A stretch of DNA of 64,000 bases from Excoecaria cochinchinensis (GCA_947683425.1 CANTUQ010000007.1:62001-126000), one strand, 5' to 3'; shown: positions 50,224-62,372, counted from the first letter of the stretch. Made by a program: numbers and translations. The notes: a model not told the origin generated them from the sequence alone.

Positions 50224-51564
50224 TTATAAAAAAGATAAAAATTAATGATACCCATTTACCATTTAATATTTGAAATTCATTTAAATTGATTAATTCAAAT
50301 TTGTATTGGATAGACATACAAAAAAAATTAACTGCTCATTTTTTTTTAATATTTAAACATGCTCAATTTTTAAATACGAACTCGAAATTGAGAAGGAACT
50401 CGTTATTCAAGAATTCATTCATTTTATTCTCTTTTACTTTTTTTCAAGTAACGGTCTTAAATTATTCAAATTGATATAAAAATTTTATTTATCTAATTCA
50501 TGTTTCAAAATTTGAACATAAAGATTACGAATCAATGAAATACATTTAACACTGTTAATTATTTTCTAATCGGTATATAATTCTCTTTGAAATAGTTAAC
50601 ATTGAAGAAATATATATATTAGTCATATCTAAGAAGTATCCAAAATATGTTTTTTAAAATTTTTAAAACTGTTCTGTATTCAACTTTTCTTCATAATAGA
50701 CATAGCATTAGAATCCATGCTAAAGAAAGTATACTAGAACATTTTGGAACTCATCTTTTTTTCACAATAAAATTTTCAACTTGAAGACAACAAGTACACG
50801 CATAATATATATCAAATACAGCACAATATACTTCAAGTATATAGAGATATTACATTAATATATATAGTATATTAATATAATGTAGTATAATGCATTAAAA
50901 ATGTAAGAAAAAATAAAAACAAAAATTACCTTCATTTTTTTTGGACATAAAAATAATAAGACTTGCACTGTGATTTTTCCTCCACTTTCTTATGGTCATC
51001 AAATCAAAGTTAGCATCTGACTTTTTCTTTTTTATTAATATTTTTGTTGCCATCTACTTTCTTCGTCTTCTTAATAATTTGAGAAATGCTTCTAAGTCAA
51101 AGAGCATAACTTGATTGCGATACAACCATCTTAAAAAGAAATTAATTGTACAAAGAAAGATGTTTATCAATGTAAATGAGTTGGAAAAGAGTGAACTACA
51201 GCATTCATACATATGTAAATTGTGTTTAAACTATAACACATTTAACAACATTAACCGCGGCTTGTTTCAATGAAGCAATTGGTACTTAATTGAGTAGAGA
51301 GCAATTAGGGAAGCATTTTTGAAGGAAAGTGTATCGAAAGTGATCTGGTTGTTGTTGTGTCGGCAATTTGAAAATCAAGAGAGAAAAAGTATAATTAAGC
51401 TGGTGATATGAAAATCATAAGAGAATGAGAGTAACCTGTAGTTTCAAAATCGGTAGAGAATGAGAGTAAAAGTTGAACAAAAAATTAAAAATCTTGAAAG
51501 AGGTGAGGAAATAGTAAAAATAGGAAAGTGAAAGAGGTAGAAAAGAAAAATATAAAAGATTGAA
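50224..51564. other. AT-rich spacer between two MULE-type elements
   Basis: No credible coding sequence. Short TA-rich runs occur near 50860-50890. Confidence 0.45.
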
Positions 51565-51911
51565 GGGTAAACCTATACGCAGACACTCAAACTTGTCAAC
51601 AAATTTCATTTTGACATCTAAACTCTAAAAATGACCAAATAAACACTCAAACTATATAATTTCGATATTTTTAAACACAATTTGTTAAGTTGGCAGTAAG
51701 TGTTTTTCACCCCCTTCCTTAAGCGCGTAAAGCCGGTAAAAAAAACTCATCTCTCTCAATTAAATTATTATTATATGTTAATAATTTCATATTTCTTTCA
51801 TTTCCCCTGAAAAAAGGAAAAAAAAAAAGCTTTTGTGAGCTCTTCTTATTCATTTCTTCTCCTTCTAATTTTCTTCTCAGCTTTTTCTATTTTCTAAATT
51901 ATTGGTAAGTT

Positions 51912-52375
51912 AATCTAAGATTAAGATACTTAGCAGCAACAGCAGTAGCACAGCAATGGTTGCTCTGAATTCCACCAATGGTGATAATACAATCAGCACC
52001 ATTAGCCACTGCATCAGCCATAAAAAACTCTAAATTTCTCACTTTATTACCACTCAATTGCATACCGGAGAGATCATCGCGCTATACAAATATAAAAAAA
52101 TGAAGTTAAGCTCATAAAAAAACCCATCAAAAATTAAAATTGATCATGGAAATGAATTGTTAGATTACCTTCAAATAAATCTCGGTGCCTTTGGGCAAAT
52201 TAGGAAGATTCCAGCGATGAATAGGTGTAGGAAGATGACCCAGAGAGAATCGGTGAAGTGGAATGGGATTTAGATGAGAGGCCCAAGAAGGAGGAGTGTA
52301 TGATTTGTGGGTTAGAAATTCCACAGAGCTCTTGAATTTGTTGGTTTCTTCTTCCAATTCCTTCAACCGTCTTCT
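51912..52375 (-). pseudogene. Captured fragment of a D-cysteine desulfhydrase gene
   Basis: Two exon pieces on the minus strand surround an intact intron (52168-52082, GT...AG). The first (about 52375-52169) encodes KSSVEFLTHKSYTPPSWASH then FSLGHLPTPIHRWNLPNLPK. The second (52081 to about 51912) encodes RDDLSGMQLSGNKVRNLEFF, then ADCIITIGGIQSNHC. These are the N-terminal region and the PLP-lysine segment (SGNKVR) of the PLP-dependent D-cysteine desulfhydrase/ACC deaminase-like family, which releases H2S from D-cysteine. Only about 125 residues of a ~400-residue protein are present. One family-conserved Arg after SNHC appears as Cys. It is not a functional enzyme gene. Confidence 0.87.
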
Positions 52376-52751
52376 TCGACTCCTGCCTCCGCTGGTGGTG
52401 GAGGTGGTGTGGATGGGTCCACCGCTGGAACTATGTCAGCCCATGGTATTAATGTGAACACAAGTGGCGGAGCTGAAACATTGAAGAGAAAAAGAGGGGG
52501 GCCGAGAAAGTACGGGCCAGATGGCACTATAGCATTGGCTCTCGTATCTTCATCGCAGACCGCCACCCAACCACAGCCGAGTGGAGGTGGTTTCTCTTCT
52601 CCTACCTCTCCTCCTCCTCCAGCTGCCGCTGCTGGTGGTAGTGGTGCCCCTTCTGCTCGTTCAGGAGGGTCAGCCTCGCCAACTGGGATTAAGAAGGCTA
52701 GAGGGAGACCTCCTGGTTCAACCAACAAGAAGCAACATATTGAACCTATGG
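52370..52751 (+). pseudogene. Captured first-exon fragment of an AT-hook (AHL) gene
   Basis: An open frame encodes GINVNTSGGAETLKRKRGGP, RKYGPDGTIALALVSSS, a Ser/Pro/Ala/Gly linker and GIKKARGRPPGSTNKKQ, then stops being gene-like at a GGTAAT splice-donor-like junction. AHL proteins carry AT-hooks followed by a PPC/DUF296 domain; the PPC domain is missing here. The first hook core is RGGP instead of RGRP, which should weaken minor-groove binding. The second hook, RGRP, is intact. Its promoter was not captured in recognisable form. Any product would be a truncated DNA-binding peptide at most. Confidence 0.85.
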
Positions 52752-53096
52752 GTAATACCTGTATGTGTGTGTAAAGTTTATGTTTGTTGATCCCGATTGA
52801 GAGAGAAAGGAAGAGGAGCAGGAAGAAGAAGAAGAAGAATGGTTTTAACACACAGTAAGGAAGAGGATGAGGAAGAAGAAAGGTAACCGAGTCGGTTACT
52901 CCAGGCAGTGATGCTCACGCGTTAAATTTGTCCCGTTTTATCAGAATTTGGTATTTAAAAATATCAAAATTAAATAGTTTAAGTGTTTAAAAATATCATA
53001 ATTAAAAAGTTTAAGTGTTTATTCGGTCGTTTATTGAATTCAAATGTCAAAATGAATTTTTTGGACAAGTTCGAGAGTTTTTATATGGGTTTACCC

Positions 53097-53611
53097 AAAA
53101 TTGAATAATATATAAAAGTAGTGTATTTGTAAATAAAAAGTTTTATAAATGAAATTAAAAATTTAAAATGCTGTATAATCAAAGATTGAGAAAAAGGGTA
53201 TTTTCTTTTTGCATAATTAGGTAAAATCCCAAAGAAAAAAACCAAAACTGTTGACACGTCAGTATCTACTTCGATTCATTTGGTATTTGGTAATCAAGGA
53301 ATCCTGAATTCTTGGATAGCTTTGGTAAGCTAGCAAAACTAGATCCGTTTCCTTGTTCTTAGTTTTTTGTTTTGTTAAGTTATACTGTTGCATAATTTGA
53401 ATAGAAGTGCAGCTCTTCGATATATCCGATAATTAAATAATGAGTCTTCGAGAAGACATAAACATCATTTACGCCGGTTAATACTTTTGCTTGTTTGTTG
53501 CCGATGATTCTCATAATTGTCTTTGTTTTATGTTTATTTCCTCACCGAAAAACATAAAAAGCACCCTCTGCTTTCTTCAAAACATCGACTATCTAAAAGG
53601 AAATATCAAAA
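53097..53611. promoter_or_regulatory. Upstream region of the P450 gene
   Basis: About 500 bp between the Pack-MULE and the P450 start. AT-rich, with no certain TATA box; the insertion sits close enough to influence the P450 promoter. Confidence 0.35.
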
Positions 53612-55215
53612 ATGGAAGTTACTTCTGTATTCATTTCAGTGATTGTGGCAATCCCTGTAGTACTGGTCTACATGGTAGTTTACAAGTTGAAACCCAAGAA
53701 TAACGACGCCGTAACACAGACCCCACCAGGCAGCACTGGATGGCCCATGATAGGGGAAACAATGGAGTATCTATCCACAACCAACGAAGGTAACCCAGAG
53801 AAATTCATAAACGACAGAAGAAAGAAATACGATCCAAAACTCTTCAAGACATCATTGTTAGGCCAACCCATGGTTCTTCTCTGCGATGCTGAGGGTAACA
53901 AATTTGTGTTCTCGAACGAGAATAAGATACTTAAATCATGGTGGCCTAGCTCTGTAGACAAGTTCTTCGACACTCAAGACGTGTGCAAGACCCAGGCAGC
54001 CACCAAAATGCGCAAATTTGTTACTCCAGTTCTGAAGCCAGACACACTCAAAAAATACGTACACATTGTCGATTTCAAAACAAGACAGCATCTTCAAGCT
54101 CATTGGGATGGCAAAAAAGTTGTCGAGGTTTACCCATTTGCCAAGGATCTGACTTTTGTATTAGCATGTCGATTGCTTCTAGGAATTGATGATGAGGAAG
54201 CTATTTCAGAGCTTCAGAAGCCATTTGGGGATTTCTCAGTTGGTCTTCTTTCGCTGCCTATTGATCTTCCGGGGACGAATTTCAGACGCGCCATTAAAGC
54301 AGCTAAGGACCTCCGCAAGGTATTTGAAGGTATGGTTAGGCAGTGGAAATGCGATGCTTTGGAGAATACTAGTTCAAAGTGTGAAGGAATGCTGTCTCAG
54401 CATATATTAGAGATTAAAAATGATGAAGAACCAGATTCTGAAATAGCAACCAGGATTTTAGCTTTGATTAGTGCTTCTTATGACAATGTAACCACTGCAA
54501 TGACCTTTGTTCTCAAGTATCTAGCTGAGATGCCAGATGTGTACGATGCTGTCTTAAAAGGTGCGTTAATAATAATATATTAATTAAACTAAGTAATCCA
54601 TATTTATTTTTTTATAATTATGTTTTGTTGACAAATGCTTATAGAACAAACGGAGATAGCAAAAACAAAAGAAGCAGGAGAGCCATTAAACTGGGATGAT
54701 ATACAAAAGATGAGGTACTCATGGAATGTGGCAAGTGAAGTTTTACGACTTCATCCACCGGCTAATGGAGCTTTTAGAGAGGTCATCATGGACTTCACAT
54801 ATTCTGGATTTCTGGTTCCTAAGGGATGGAAGGTAACATAATTTCAACTCAAAACTATTCTTAATACGTAATTAAACATGAATTAACGACACATCTTAAT
54901 AAATTGCAGCTGCACTGGAATGCATTTGCGACGCATAAAAGTGCCCAATATTTTCCAGAACCAGAAAAATTTGAGCCATCAAGATTTGAAGGAAAAGAGA
55001 TAGTGCCTTATTCGTATGTACCATTTGGAGGAGGAGGCCATATGTGCCCTGGAAAAGATTATGCAAGAATTGCTGTGCTTGTATTGATGCATAACGTGGT
55101 TACTAAATTTAGGCTGGAAAAAGTATTTCCTGACGAGAAAGTCGTTGGTCTTCCTGTTTTAAGGCCAGCCAAAGGCCTTCCTCTACATCTTTATCCTCAT
55201 CAACAACAACTTTGA
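53612..55215 (+). CDS. Cytochrome P450, CYP716-like
   Basis: Three exons (53612-54560, 54645-54832, 54910-55215) give 480 residues, the usual P450 length. Residues 1-25 form the ER membrane anchor. The hinge PPGSTGWPMIGETMEYL and the segment SWWPSSVDKFF are typical of CYP716 enzymes, many of which oxidise pentacyclic triterpenes such as beta-amyrin. The K-helix ExxR is EVLR in ASEVLRLHPP, the PERF region is FEPSRF, and the haem-binding loop is FGGGGHMCPGKDYAR with the ligand Cys. Two departures stand out. The I-helix reads SASYDNVTTAM, where the family usually has (A/G)GxDT, so the oxygen-activating Thr is Asn. The haem loop has His where Arg is usual. The substrate cannot be predicted. Confidence 0.88.
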
Positions 55216-56731
55216 TTTTCATTCACTTTTCAAATCCATGTTTCTTTTATCTTCTTAATTTATTAAGTAGTTATAAGTTGTTCATATGGACAGTGATGAG
55301 AAATAACAATGGGAAACCATTTTTTTTATTATTTAGCGGTAAATTGATTTTTATTTTTATTATAAGTTGTTCATATACACTTGTAAATTTTGAAAATAAT
55401 AAATCCAAACAGATTCACATGCTTAAATTGTAATTTCAGATTTTGTGTAGAGATAATAAAACACGAGGTTCCTATTTAAATGGAATTCCTTTATTTGCAT
55501 TTTTAGTTTTATAGTTACTTTTCATATTGTAACATATATAGTCACCAGCGAATCTGAAAGTTAATAATTACAATTATTCATAAAATATGTATTGATCATG
55601 TTTTCCTTTTTCTCAGAGTAAAAATATATATGATATATTTTCATACAGAATCTGAGATTAAATGTGAGATTGTATTATCAATCAATCATAACCAAGTTGC
55701 CAATAGTGGATTCTAAATAAGGAAATTAGATGGATTATGATTTATGATTTGATTCAATGGCCATGGCTAAAATAATATGTAAATTCAGTTCTTATAGTTT
55801 TATTTTTCTTATCATTCTGATTTGTTCGTGATTACTTTGAATCTTTTGTAAAGTAACATATAAATATATATAATCAATTTGAGGGTCAAATTCACTCTTG
55901 ATTATGAGCTTAATTAAAAGTGGAAGACAATGTAAGAAATATTTGGTATGTAGTTTTAAAAACTACTGATTAGGAAAATAACAGCTAGGAATTTGCAAAG
56001 CAAATCTCTAGTAAGGATTGGTTATCTTTTCGGTTTTTTTTTCCTTATAGGCTTTGAATTCACAACAATATAATACGCACATGAAGTAGATAATTTTAGG
56101 GTCGTTACTCATTAGATCAGAACAATTATTCAAATTTACAGCTTGCAAAAGTTTATCATTGCTCATTAGATGTTAATAGCTCCAGCAATGAATGAGGATG
56201 ACTTGCCTAAAAATTAATAAGGTAAATCAATCATAAAAGTCATCACTTGAAAAAACAAGTAACAAGTAAAAACATATAGTTGTAATTCATATATAGAAAT
56301 GTACTATATATTAACTTGCCAAAAAAAGCATTAATCATGTTGAAGCAAGAATTTTTCACTATTAATTTTTTTTTTTAAAAAAAAAAAAAGCTAATTTGAC
56401 TAACATTTTAATTATATGAAGAGCATTCAAATATATAAAAAAAAATTTCTTATATGTAAACTCGTAGTCAAGAATATCAAATGTTGTCGGTTCGAGCTGT
56501 GAGTCAGACTTAGATTTTTTATTTTTTATAAACATTTTATTTTTCAATTATCATTACATTTTTTTATTATTTTTTAATGAGTACAATTTGATGTTATTAT
56601 TTATATATATATATATAATAGCGAAGCAAAGCAAATGACAAAACAACTATTTTGGAAAGAAAGAAGCAGACACATCACCTCAAGCAGCCTTGTGTCATCT
56701 AAAGATTGTGCTCTAATGAAAGGCTAAAATA
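55216..56731. other. P450 3' flank and AT-rich spacer
   Basis: No exon recognised. A 17-bp direct repeat (TTATAAGTTGTTCATAT) occurs near 55268 and 55360 in the likely P450 3' UTR. GGTTCGAGCTGTGAGTC near 56490 resembles a tRNA-type B box and may be a SINE scrap. Confidence 0.4.
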
Positions 56732-57007
56732 GGGTCAATTTCACTCATGATTACTCAACTTATCACTTATCGCACAAAAATAACCGACTTTTTTTTTCGA
56801 CTTAAATGTCACTAAATTTCTAGCATTTTTGCTAAAATGTCATGTAAATCGGAATAATTTTTACCGAATTGATAACATGACATATGATACTTGGCGACGA
56901 ATAGTCGAACCATGACTTTTTTGCAAAAATGATAGAAATTTAGTGACATTTAAGTCGAATAAAAAAAGTTGGTTATTTTTACGCGATTAAGTGAGTGAAA
57001 CTGACCC
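56732..57007. mobile_element. MITE with GGGTCA ends
   Basis: 276 bp with long inverted ends: GGGTCAATTTCACTCATGAT at the left and GGGTCAGTTTCACTCACTTA at the inverted right. The arms share TCGACTTAAATGTCACTAAA, so most of the element can fold back. A related right arm lies directly downstream. I could not define a clean target duplication. Confidence 0.7.
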
Positions 57008-57222
57008 AGATGTAGTATTTGTTGGATATATTATTAAACGACACGTAGTTTTTGACATAACAAGCCATGTCATCAATCCGGCAAGAGTTCTTGCCGGATT
57101 CCGGTATATATGACTTTTTTGTAAAAATATTAAAAGTTCAATGATATTTAAGTCGAAAAAAAAATCGATTAATTTTGCGTAATAAATTATAAATTTAGTA
57201 ACCGTGAGTGAAATTAACCCGG
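57008..57222. repeat. Second, diverged right arm of the same MITE family
   Basis: Contains ATATTTAAGTCGAAAAAAAA and ends GTGAGTGAAATTAACCC, a decayed version of the right arm at 56900-57007. A perfect inverted repeat with 12-bp arms lies inside it (57075-57086 and 57089-57100, AATCCGGCAAGA and its complement). Confidence 0.6.
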
Positions 57223-58833
57223 TAAATTAGCCAATTTGTCAGTTACCGAATATTGGCTATCGGCCGGGTAGGAACAATTTTAACATTAGACATGAACTAC
57301 ACTAACATTATCATTCTGAAACACAAGTTTGTGCCAACCACGAAGTCGCACAACTTGAAGACCAGTGGCTCCCTCAAACTTTGCCAATAATTTGATGTAG
57401 TTATTAATACATAAGTTAAGTTTCTCTACTATTCTTTATGAAATTAGAAAAAAAGATATGGCGCGTGGGATTGATGAGGAGACTGGTAGCTGGGGGAGGC
57501 AGGAGTCGGAAGCGGCAGACTATAATATAATTAGTGATGCAAAAACTCCTTTTGAGGGCATAATTAACACATAAAAGACATAAAAAAACATCGAAAAGTA
57601 GATTTAAGATGCTTTGAAAAAGATTAATCAAACTTTGCAACACCAGGGAACATTTTTCACTGTCTCATTATGTAATTTAGACTTTCTAGCCACCCAAAAA
57701 AATGCAACTAGCCAGACAGCTATTCCCCAGTACTAGTGTTCATTACATAACTGTACTCATAATTATCTCAACGAAGTCGGAGTCACGAGTTCAAGTTTAA
57801 GATAAAATCAAATTTTAATCGAGTAACTCTTAGTTCATAATTTAAATTTAGTACATGCATGTATATAAAAAGATGAAACATCACTAATAATGATCCTAAA
57901 AATGATAAAGAAAATCTTTTTCGAGGATTAAAGGCATAAATATTGCGGGCGCGATAATCAATTCAAAGCCAAGCTATTCAAATTGTTTAATATGTGGTAA
58001 GGCTACATCCACGTCCACCAAACAAGTAGTGCAAAAAGTGTCGAATAAAACTAAATTATTGCAATATTTATTGTCACTTTTAACATAACCAATTCATATT
58101 TATTAATTAAGGTAATAATACTCTATTGGAAACAAATTTTCTCAACTAAATTAATCCAAACTACTATGTATTAGCTTAAACTAAATGCGTCCTATTTGTA
58201 TTGATCAAGGCAATATATAATAGTATGCGCATGCACCTTACGAAAGTGAATATAGAAACACATTAGTGAATATACATTGGTGCAGCCAGCTATATATGTG
58301 GTTCTTCATTGTTTAAAGATTTAGCAATACAATTAATTGGTTTAAGCGACATTTATGAATAATGGGATTATCACTGGTATACGTCATGATCAAAAAGACA
58401 GGAAGCAAATCTCTTAAAAGATTATATTCCCCTGAAGCAAGCATTTCGGTACCACACCACACCGTGACTTTCTTTTGAAATCTGCTTTCAAAGAAATTTG
58501 AAAAAAAAAAAGATAGAAAAATAGTACAAATGAAATGTGGGATCCACACTGCTAAGCCAATCGAGTAATGGAGTTGGATAGATATGGCAAATTGTCGTGG
58601 ATTTGACGGTGCTTTTGTCGGTCTGGCCTTTGGCTGTCAATCATGGTCGCCTTTCTTTTTTTGGATTGAGCCCGCAATTCCCTTAATCTGATCCATTTTA
58701 ACGTCAACATTTCTGCCTATAAATACACATACTGATTTTGCAACAACACACAACACCAAAATCAACTGCAGATTAAATCGGGAACTGAGGGGGAGCCTTG
58801 CATGAAGAGATAGAGAGTGTAATTCAGCCAAGG
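57223..58833. other. AT-rich spacer
   Basis: No exon recognised for most of the stretch. GTCACGAGTTCAAGTTTAAG near 57781 is SINE-like. A good TATA box, CCTATAAATACACA, lies at about 58717. Confidence 0.45.
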
Positions 58834-59055
58834 ATGACTTGCCGGCATCGCCTCAGCCGCTCCTCTTTCACTGCATTCTTGCCGGCAAGTTGTTTTTGGC
58901 TATGTTATACTCTTTTCTTCTCATGTCAGGCCTACTCTGTATGTATTAATATTTGTTTAGTTAATTTCCCAGGTGAACTAACTTTCTTTTTATATCATTA
59001 TCTATATATCCATGCTTACTCATTATTTGTTGGATATAACTTGCAGGTGAGCTAA
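58834..59055 (+). CDS. Candidate small secreted-peptide gene, unrecognised
   Basis: Weak candidate. A TATA box about 115 bp upstream is followed by a three-codon upstream ORF (ATG at 58802, TAG), then an ATG at 58834. The frame begins MTCRHRLSRSSFTAFLPASC and continues FWLCYTLFFSCQAYS, which looks like a signal peptide with a basic start and hydrophobic core. It continues to 59055 if unspliced. A good donor (TCT/GTATGT at 58938) suggests splicing after codon 35. Possible downstream exon sequence near 59400-59510 is open, but I could not join it confidently. I do not recognise the family. Confidence 0.3.
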   Translation: MTCRHRLSRSSFTAFLPASCFWLCYTLFFSCQAYSVCINICLVNFPGELTFFLYHYLYIHAYSLFVGYNLQVS

Positions 59056-62000
59056 AGCCTAGGTTTCTGTATGGTTAATTTATCAGTATGCAATTAGGGT
59101 GCTCTAATATTTATTAGTTTATTTTATCATTAAGAAATCATAGTTATATTAATTCATGCGTCTTGAAAAATAGTTAGCTATAATACAAGTTTTTGCGTGC
59201 ATCTTGAATTAACACTGATAAAATTTTAGTTTATTATACAGTAAAAACATTTGCTTTATCAGTTCTTAATTAATAAAATGAGTAATCAATTCAATAATAT
59301 ATATATATACGTACCATGGTATATATATGAAAACTAATACCATTTTGCATGTATAATGATTTATTATTGAATTAATTCATGAATAATTGTTGGATCTAAT
59401 CTATTGCGTGGCGCAAATAAATCTGGGATAGTGAAGAAGTTCTTAGTTGACGCAAGTGTGATCTTAAAAGCTTGGCCGATCGCGAGGAGAAGAGACATTG
59501 AAAGGTGTATACGACAAAAAAAAAAATGACATACAAGGCTTATGTTATGAATCATCATGCAAAACTTTTACGTACTTTTCAGGTTTCATGTGGCTATCAA
59601 TTATTTTACAGCGACCTTATCTTGCGGAGTGTTGCAGTGCTAAAAAAGTGGACATTTAAAAATTTAAAAGTGAGAAAGAGAAAGAAAACCAACTATTGAT
59701 AAAAAGCATTATGAAAAGGATATATATGGGTTAATTTTTAGAGGCAGGGAAACAAATGGGGACCATGTAAATGCGGCTAAAATCAAATATATATATATAT
59801 GAGAGAATTTCCTTAATTTGTCATCATATATTTTTCAGATTTGATTCCATGTTATTTGCTTTTAGAATCATTTGATTTATCATCTTAACTATGTCATTTG
59901 TTTCTTTTCATCACCTTGTCTCCAATGGACTCTAGCGTTAGAAAACATACATATAAAAAAGGTGTGTGTGGTCTCCACTTTCAATTATATATGCATCCAA
60001 CTCAATCTTCATTATTATCTGTCATTCCTCACAGCCCCTCCACTTGTAACCGTTACTCCACTATCTTACATTCTAATACTGTTTAAATGCTCATCTTTAA
60101 ATCAAAATTGTTGTTTGTTGGACGGAATACAAACTGCAGGTAAATAATGAGTATACCTCTGAAGTTTTAACTTTTAAGGTAATAACAACCGATGGACATA
60201 TTAACATAAATTTATTGTTTAAACTCGATCAGTTCATAAAAATTAAGATATCCGTTATGTATAAATTTTTATCAACAGTGAAATATATATTGGTGAATAT
60301 TCTATTTCTATAGACCATTCAAATATAACATATCCGTTATGCATAAATTTTTATGATCAAGAGTGAAATATATATCGGTGAAGATTCTATTCCTACATAG
60401 ACCATTCAAATATTCCATCTTTATTCTTCTTCCTTTTATTCTATAAATGGAAAGTGCAATGACAAATTCGTCAAAGAAGCCAACTCCCCCAATTTGGTGC
60501 TACTCGAATAATATATGTATATCCACTTTTTCCTTTCCTTAGATGAGATTGCAATTGCTTTTGCATCTTTTCTTTGGCCTTTTTGCAAAGTGTTTGACGT
60601 TGTCAATTCAACTTCTCATGCTAGCTACGATTTGATGATAAATTTTCAATCAAATTTCAATGCTAAACATGAAATGAAACGCGTACTGACTCGCATTGTA
60701 TAAGGCTTAACTAATGCTTGTACTATGGGTTAATAGACTAGCTATAATCTCTTTAACTTGACTGACAATAATGGAATTGAATGTAGTGTTACAAGAAAAC
60801 AAAATTCCTTCCATATCTATTAAGGATTTTTCCTCTCTGCACAAAGTTTGATTTATTAGTTTCTGCTGGTCATCATGGGCCTTTGTTAAAGCTTGAAGCC
60901 CGTGGAAAAATTATCATGAAATGAGGATCCATGTTGCAGGCCCGTCATATATATTCTCTCAGTTAGGCCCGAAAACTCTCTCTCTTTAATTTGGCACAAG
61001 GCCAATCCAAATACAAACTGTGGAGGAGAAACTGACCCAACCAGGTCCAACGGCCCTACGGTCCACACCACCCCAATTATGTAAACCTTTTTTACTTTTC
61101 TTTTGCTTTTCTTTATTCTTTCAATTTTATTATTATAGTACACATTTTAAAAAGCCTGTCCAAATAATTTCCATCTTTCTACTTTATTATTCAATATAAC
61201 CCTAAAGCAAACCAACTTTAAATAAAATAACCAATTCATTATGGGCATTTCCTTTTCTTTTTTACCCCTATGCTCTACTTGTTGTTGGAAGGTTGAGTAA
61301 TTTCCCCGAAGGCCACATATTATAGAAGTTGAGCAATTCTTGTTTATGTTCAAATTAAACATGTAAATCCTAACATATACCTCAATCCTTAGGCTACTGT
61401 TTATTTGCAAATTACTTGACCGCAATACTTAATATGTAAAACCCCTTACTAACAATAATTACCCTTAATTTCATATTGGATCGATAATATAGCATTTCTG
61501 ATATGATGCATATATATAGTAATAAATTCATTAAATAATTGTTTCAAATTGTTCTACATTTGCTTTTTAAAATAAGTTATTAAATTTGAATTTTATAATT
61601 GTTGAAAAATCTATATTGTAATAGTTACACAAATAAATTACACCTAAAAAATAAATTGATTAAATAAGAAATTACCACATAATGCATATTAATAATTACT
61701 CTCTCCGTTTTATAATATATGTCACTTTTATTGTTTTCGTTAACATTAAAAAATATTAATTAGACCTAAATTTAGAATTAAATATAATAAATAATAATTA
61801 AATTATCTTTATTTTTATTATTTTCAAAATTAAAACTTAAATCTAACTGTTCGAATAACATTAAAAATTAAGTATTAAATTAATATTATATTAAAAATTT
61901 GAAAGTAATATATAAAATAAAAAATTATTTAAAAAATGACTGCAAATTAAATGAGGGACAGCGAGTGGAAGTCCATTCTTATTGTTGATTACGCAGTTAA

Positions 62001-62372
62001 GTGTCTTATTTTCTTGGTGGCATCTGTTATCTACCCGCCTCCTTGTTTTGTGTACCATACAAATAATGCATTTCCGACCGCCACTTGGCCACCGCCTTCG
62101 CTACTTCCATTAGCTTTTGAGTCGCCCGATACCAGACAGGTGTCGGTTTCCTCAACGCTTTCTTTCTCTCCCACCAAAACTGTATTAGACATAAATAAAA
62201 ATCTCCGGTCCCGGTCACGTTTTGAATTTTGTCCCTTTTTTTTTCAAAGAAAATAATATAATAACACGTTTGTGGGTGGTAGCGCAAACCTCCCATAGAT
62301 TCAAACAAAGATATATTTATTCGTTTCTCTACTTCTCTGTGATCTGGCGAGCTTGTGGCCTGATTCACTCTC
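59056..62372. other. AT-rich spacer upstream of the coiled-coil gene
   Basis: No confident gene in about 3.3 kb. Contents noted are an 82-bp tandem duplication (60248-60415), a possible MITE near 61695-61955 with CTCTCTCCGTTTTATAATAT at its left end, and a probable promoter/leader for the next gene after about 62180. Confidence 0.45.
60248..60415. repeat. Imperfect tandem duplication, period about 82 bp
   Basis: Two copies start ATATCCGTTATG(T/C)ATAAATTTTTAT at 60248 and about 60330. Both end ATAGACCATTCAAATAT. They differ at scattered bases, so the duplication is not recent. Confidence 0.8.

Larger units (their letters stand above)
51565..53096. mobile_element. Pack-MULE carrying fragments of two host genes
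   Basis: 1532 bp with long inverted ends. The left end begins GGGTAAACCTATACGCAGAC and the right end, read inverted, GGGTAAACCCATATAAAAAC; similarity continues for over 100 bp (CATTTTGACAT, then AATAAACACT). Flanks are AAGATTGAA (51556-51564) and AAAATTGAA (53097-53105), a 9-bp target duplication with one difference. Inside are an antisense piece of a D-cysteine desulfhydrase gene, with its intron, and a sense piece of an AT-hook gene. Retention of an intron shows copying from DNA, not from mRNA. The terminal sequence belongs to the same family as the element at 48571-50223. Confidence 0.88.

Noticed and set aside
52363..52851. 162-codon minus-strand ORF opposite the AHL fragment
   Set aside because: Antisense of a Gly/Pro/Ser/Ala-rich coding segment, which is commonly open; the sense strand has AHL motifs.
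56455..56520. tRNA-like B-box sequence GGTTCGAGC
   Set aside because: No matching A box, acceptor stem or anticodon arm; at most a SINE scrap, not a tRNA gene.
59364..59558. Minus-strand ORF with SLLLAIGQAFKITLASTKNF
   Set aside because: Looks protein-like for a short stretch, but I know no family for it, it has no splice-consistent extension, and the plus strand is also open there.
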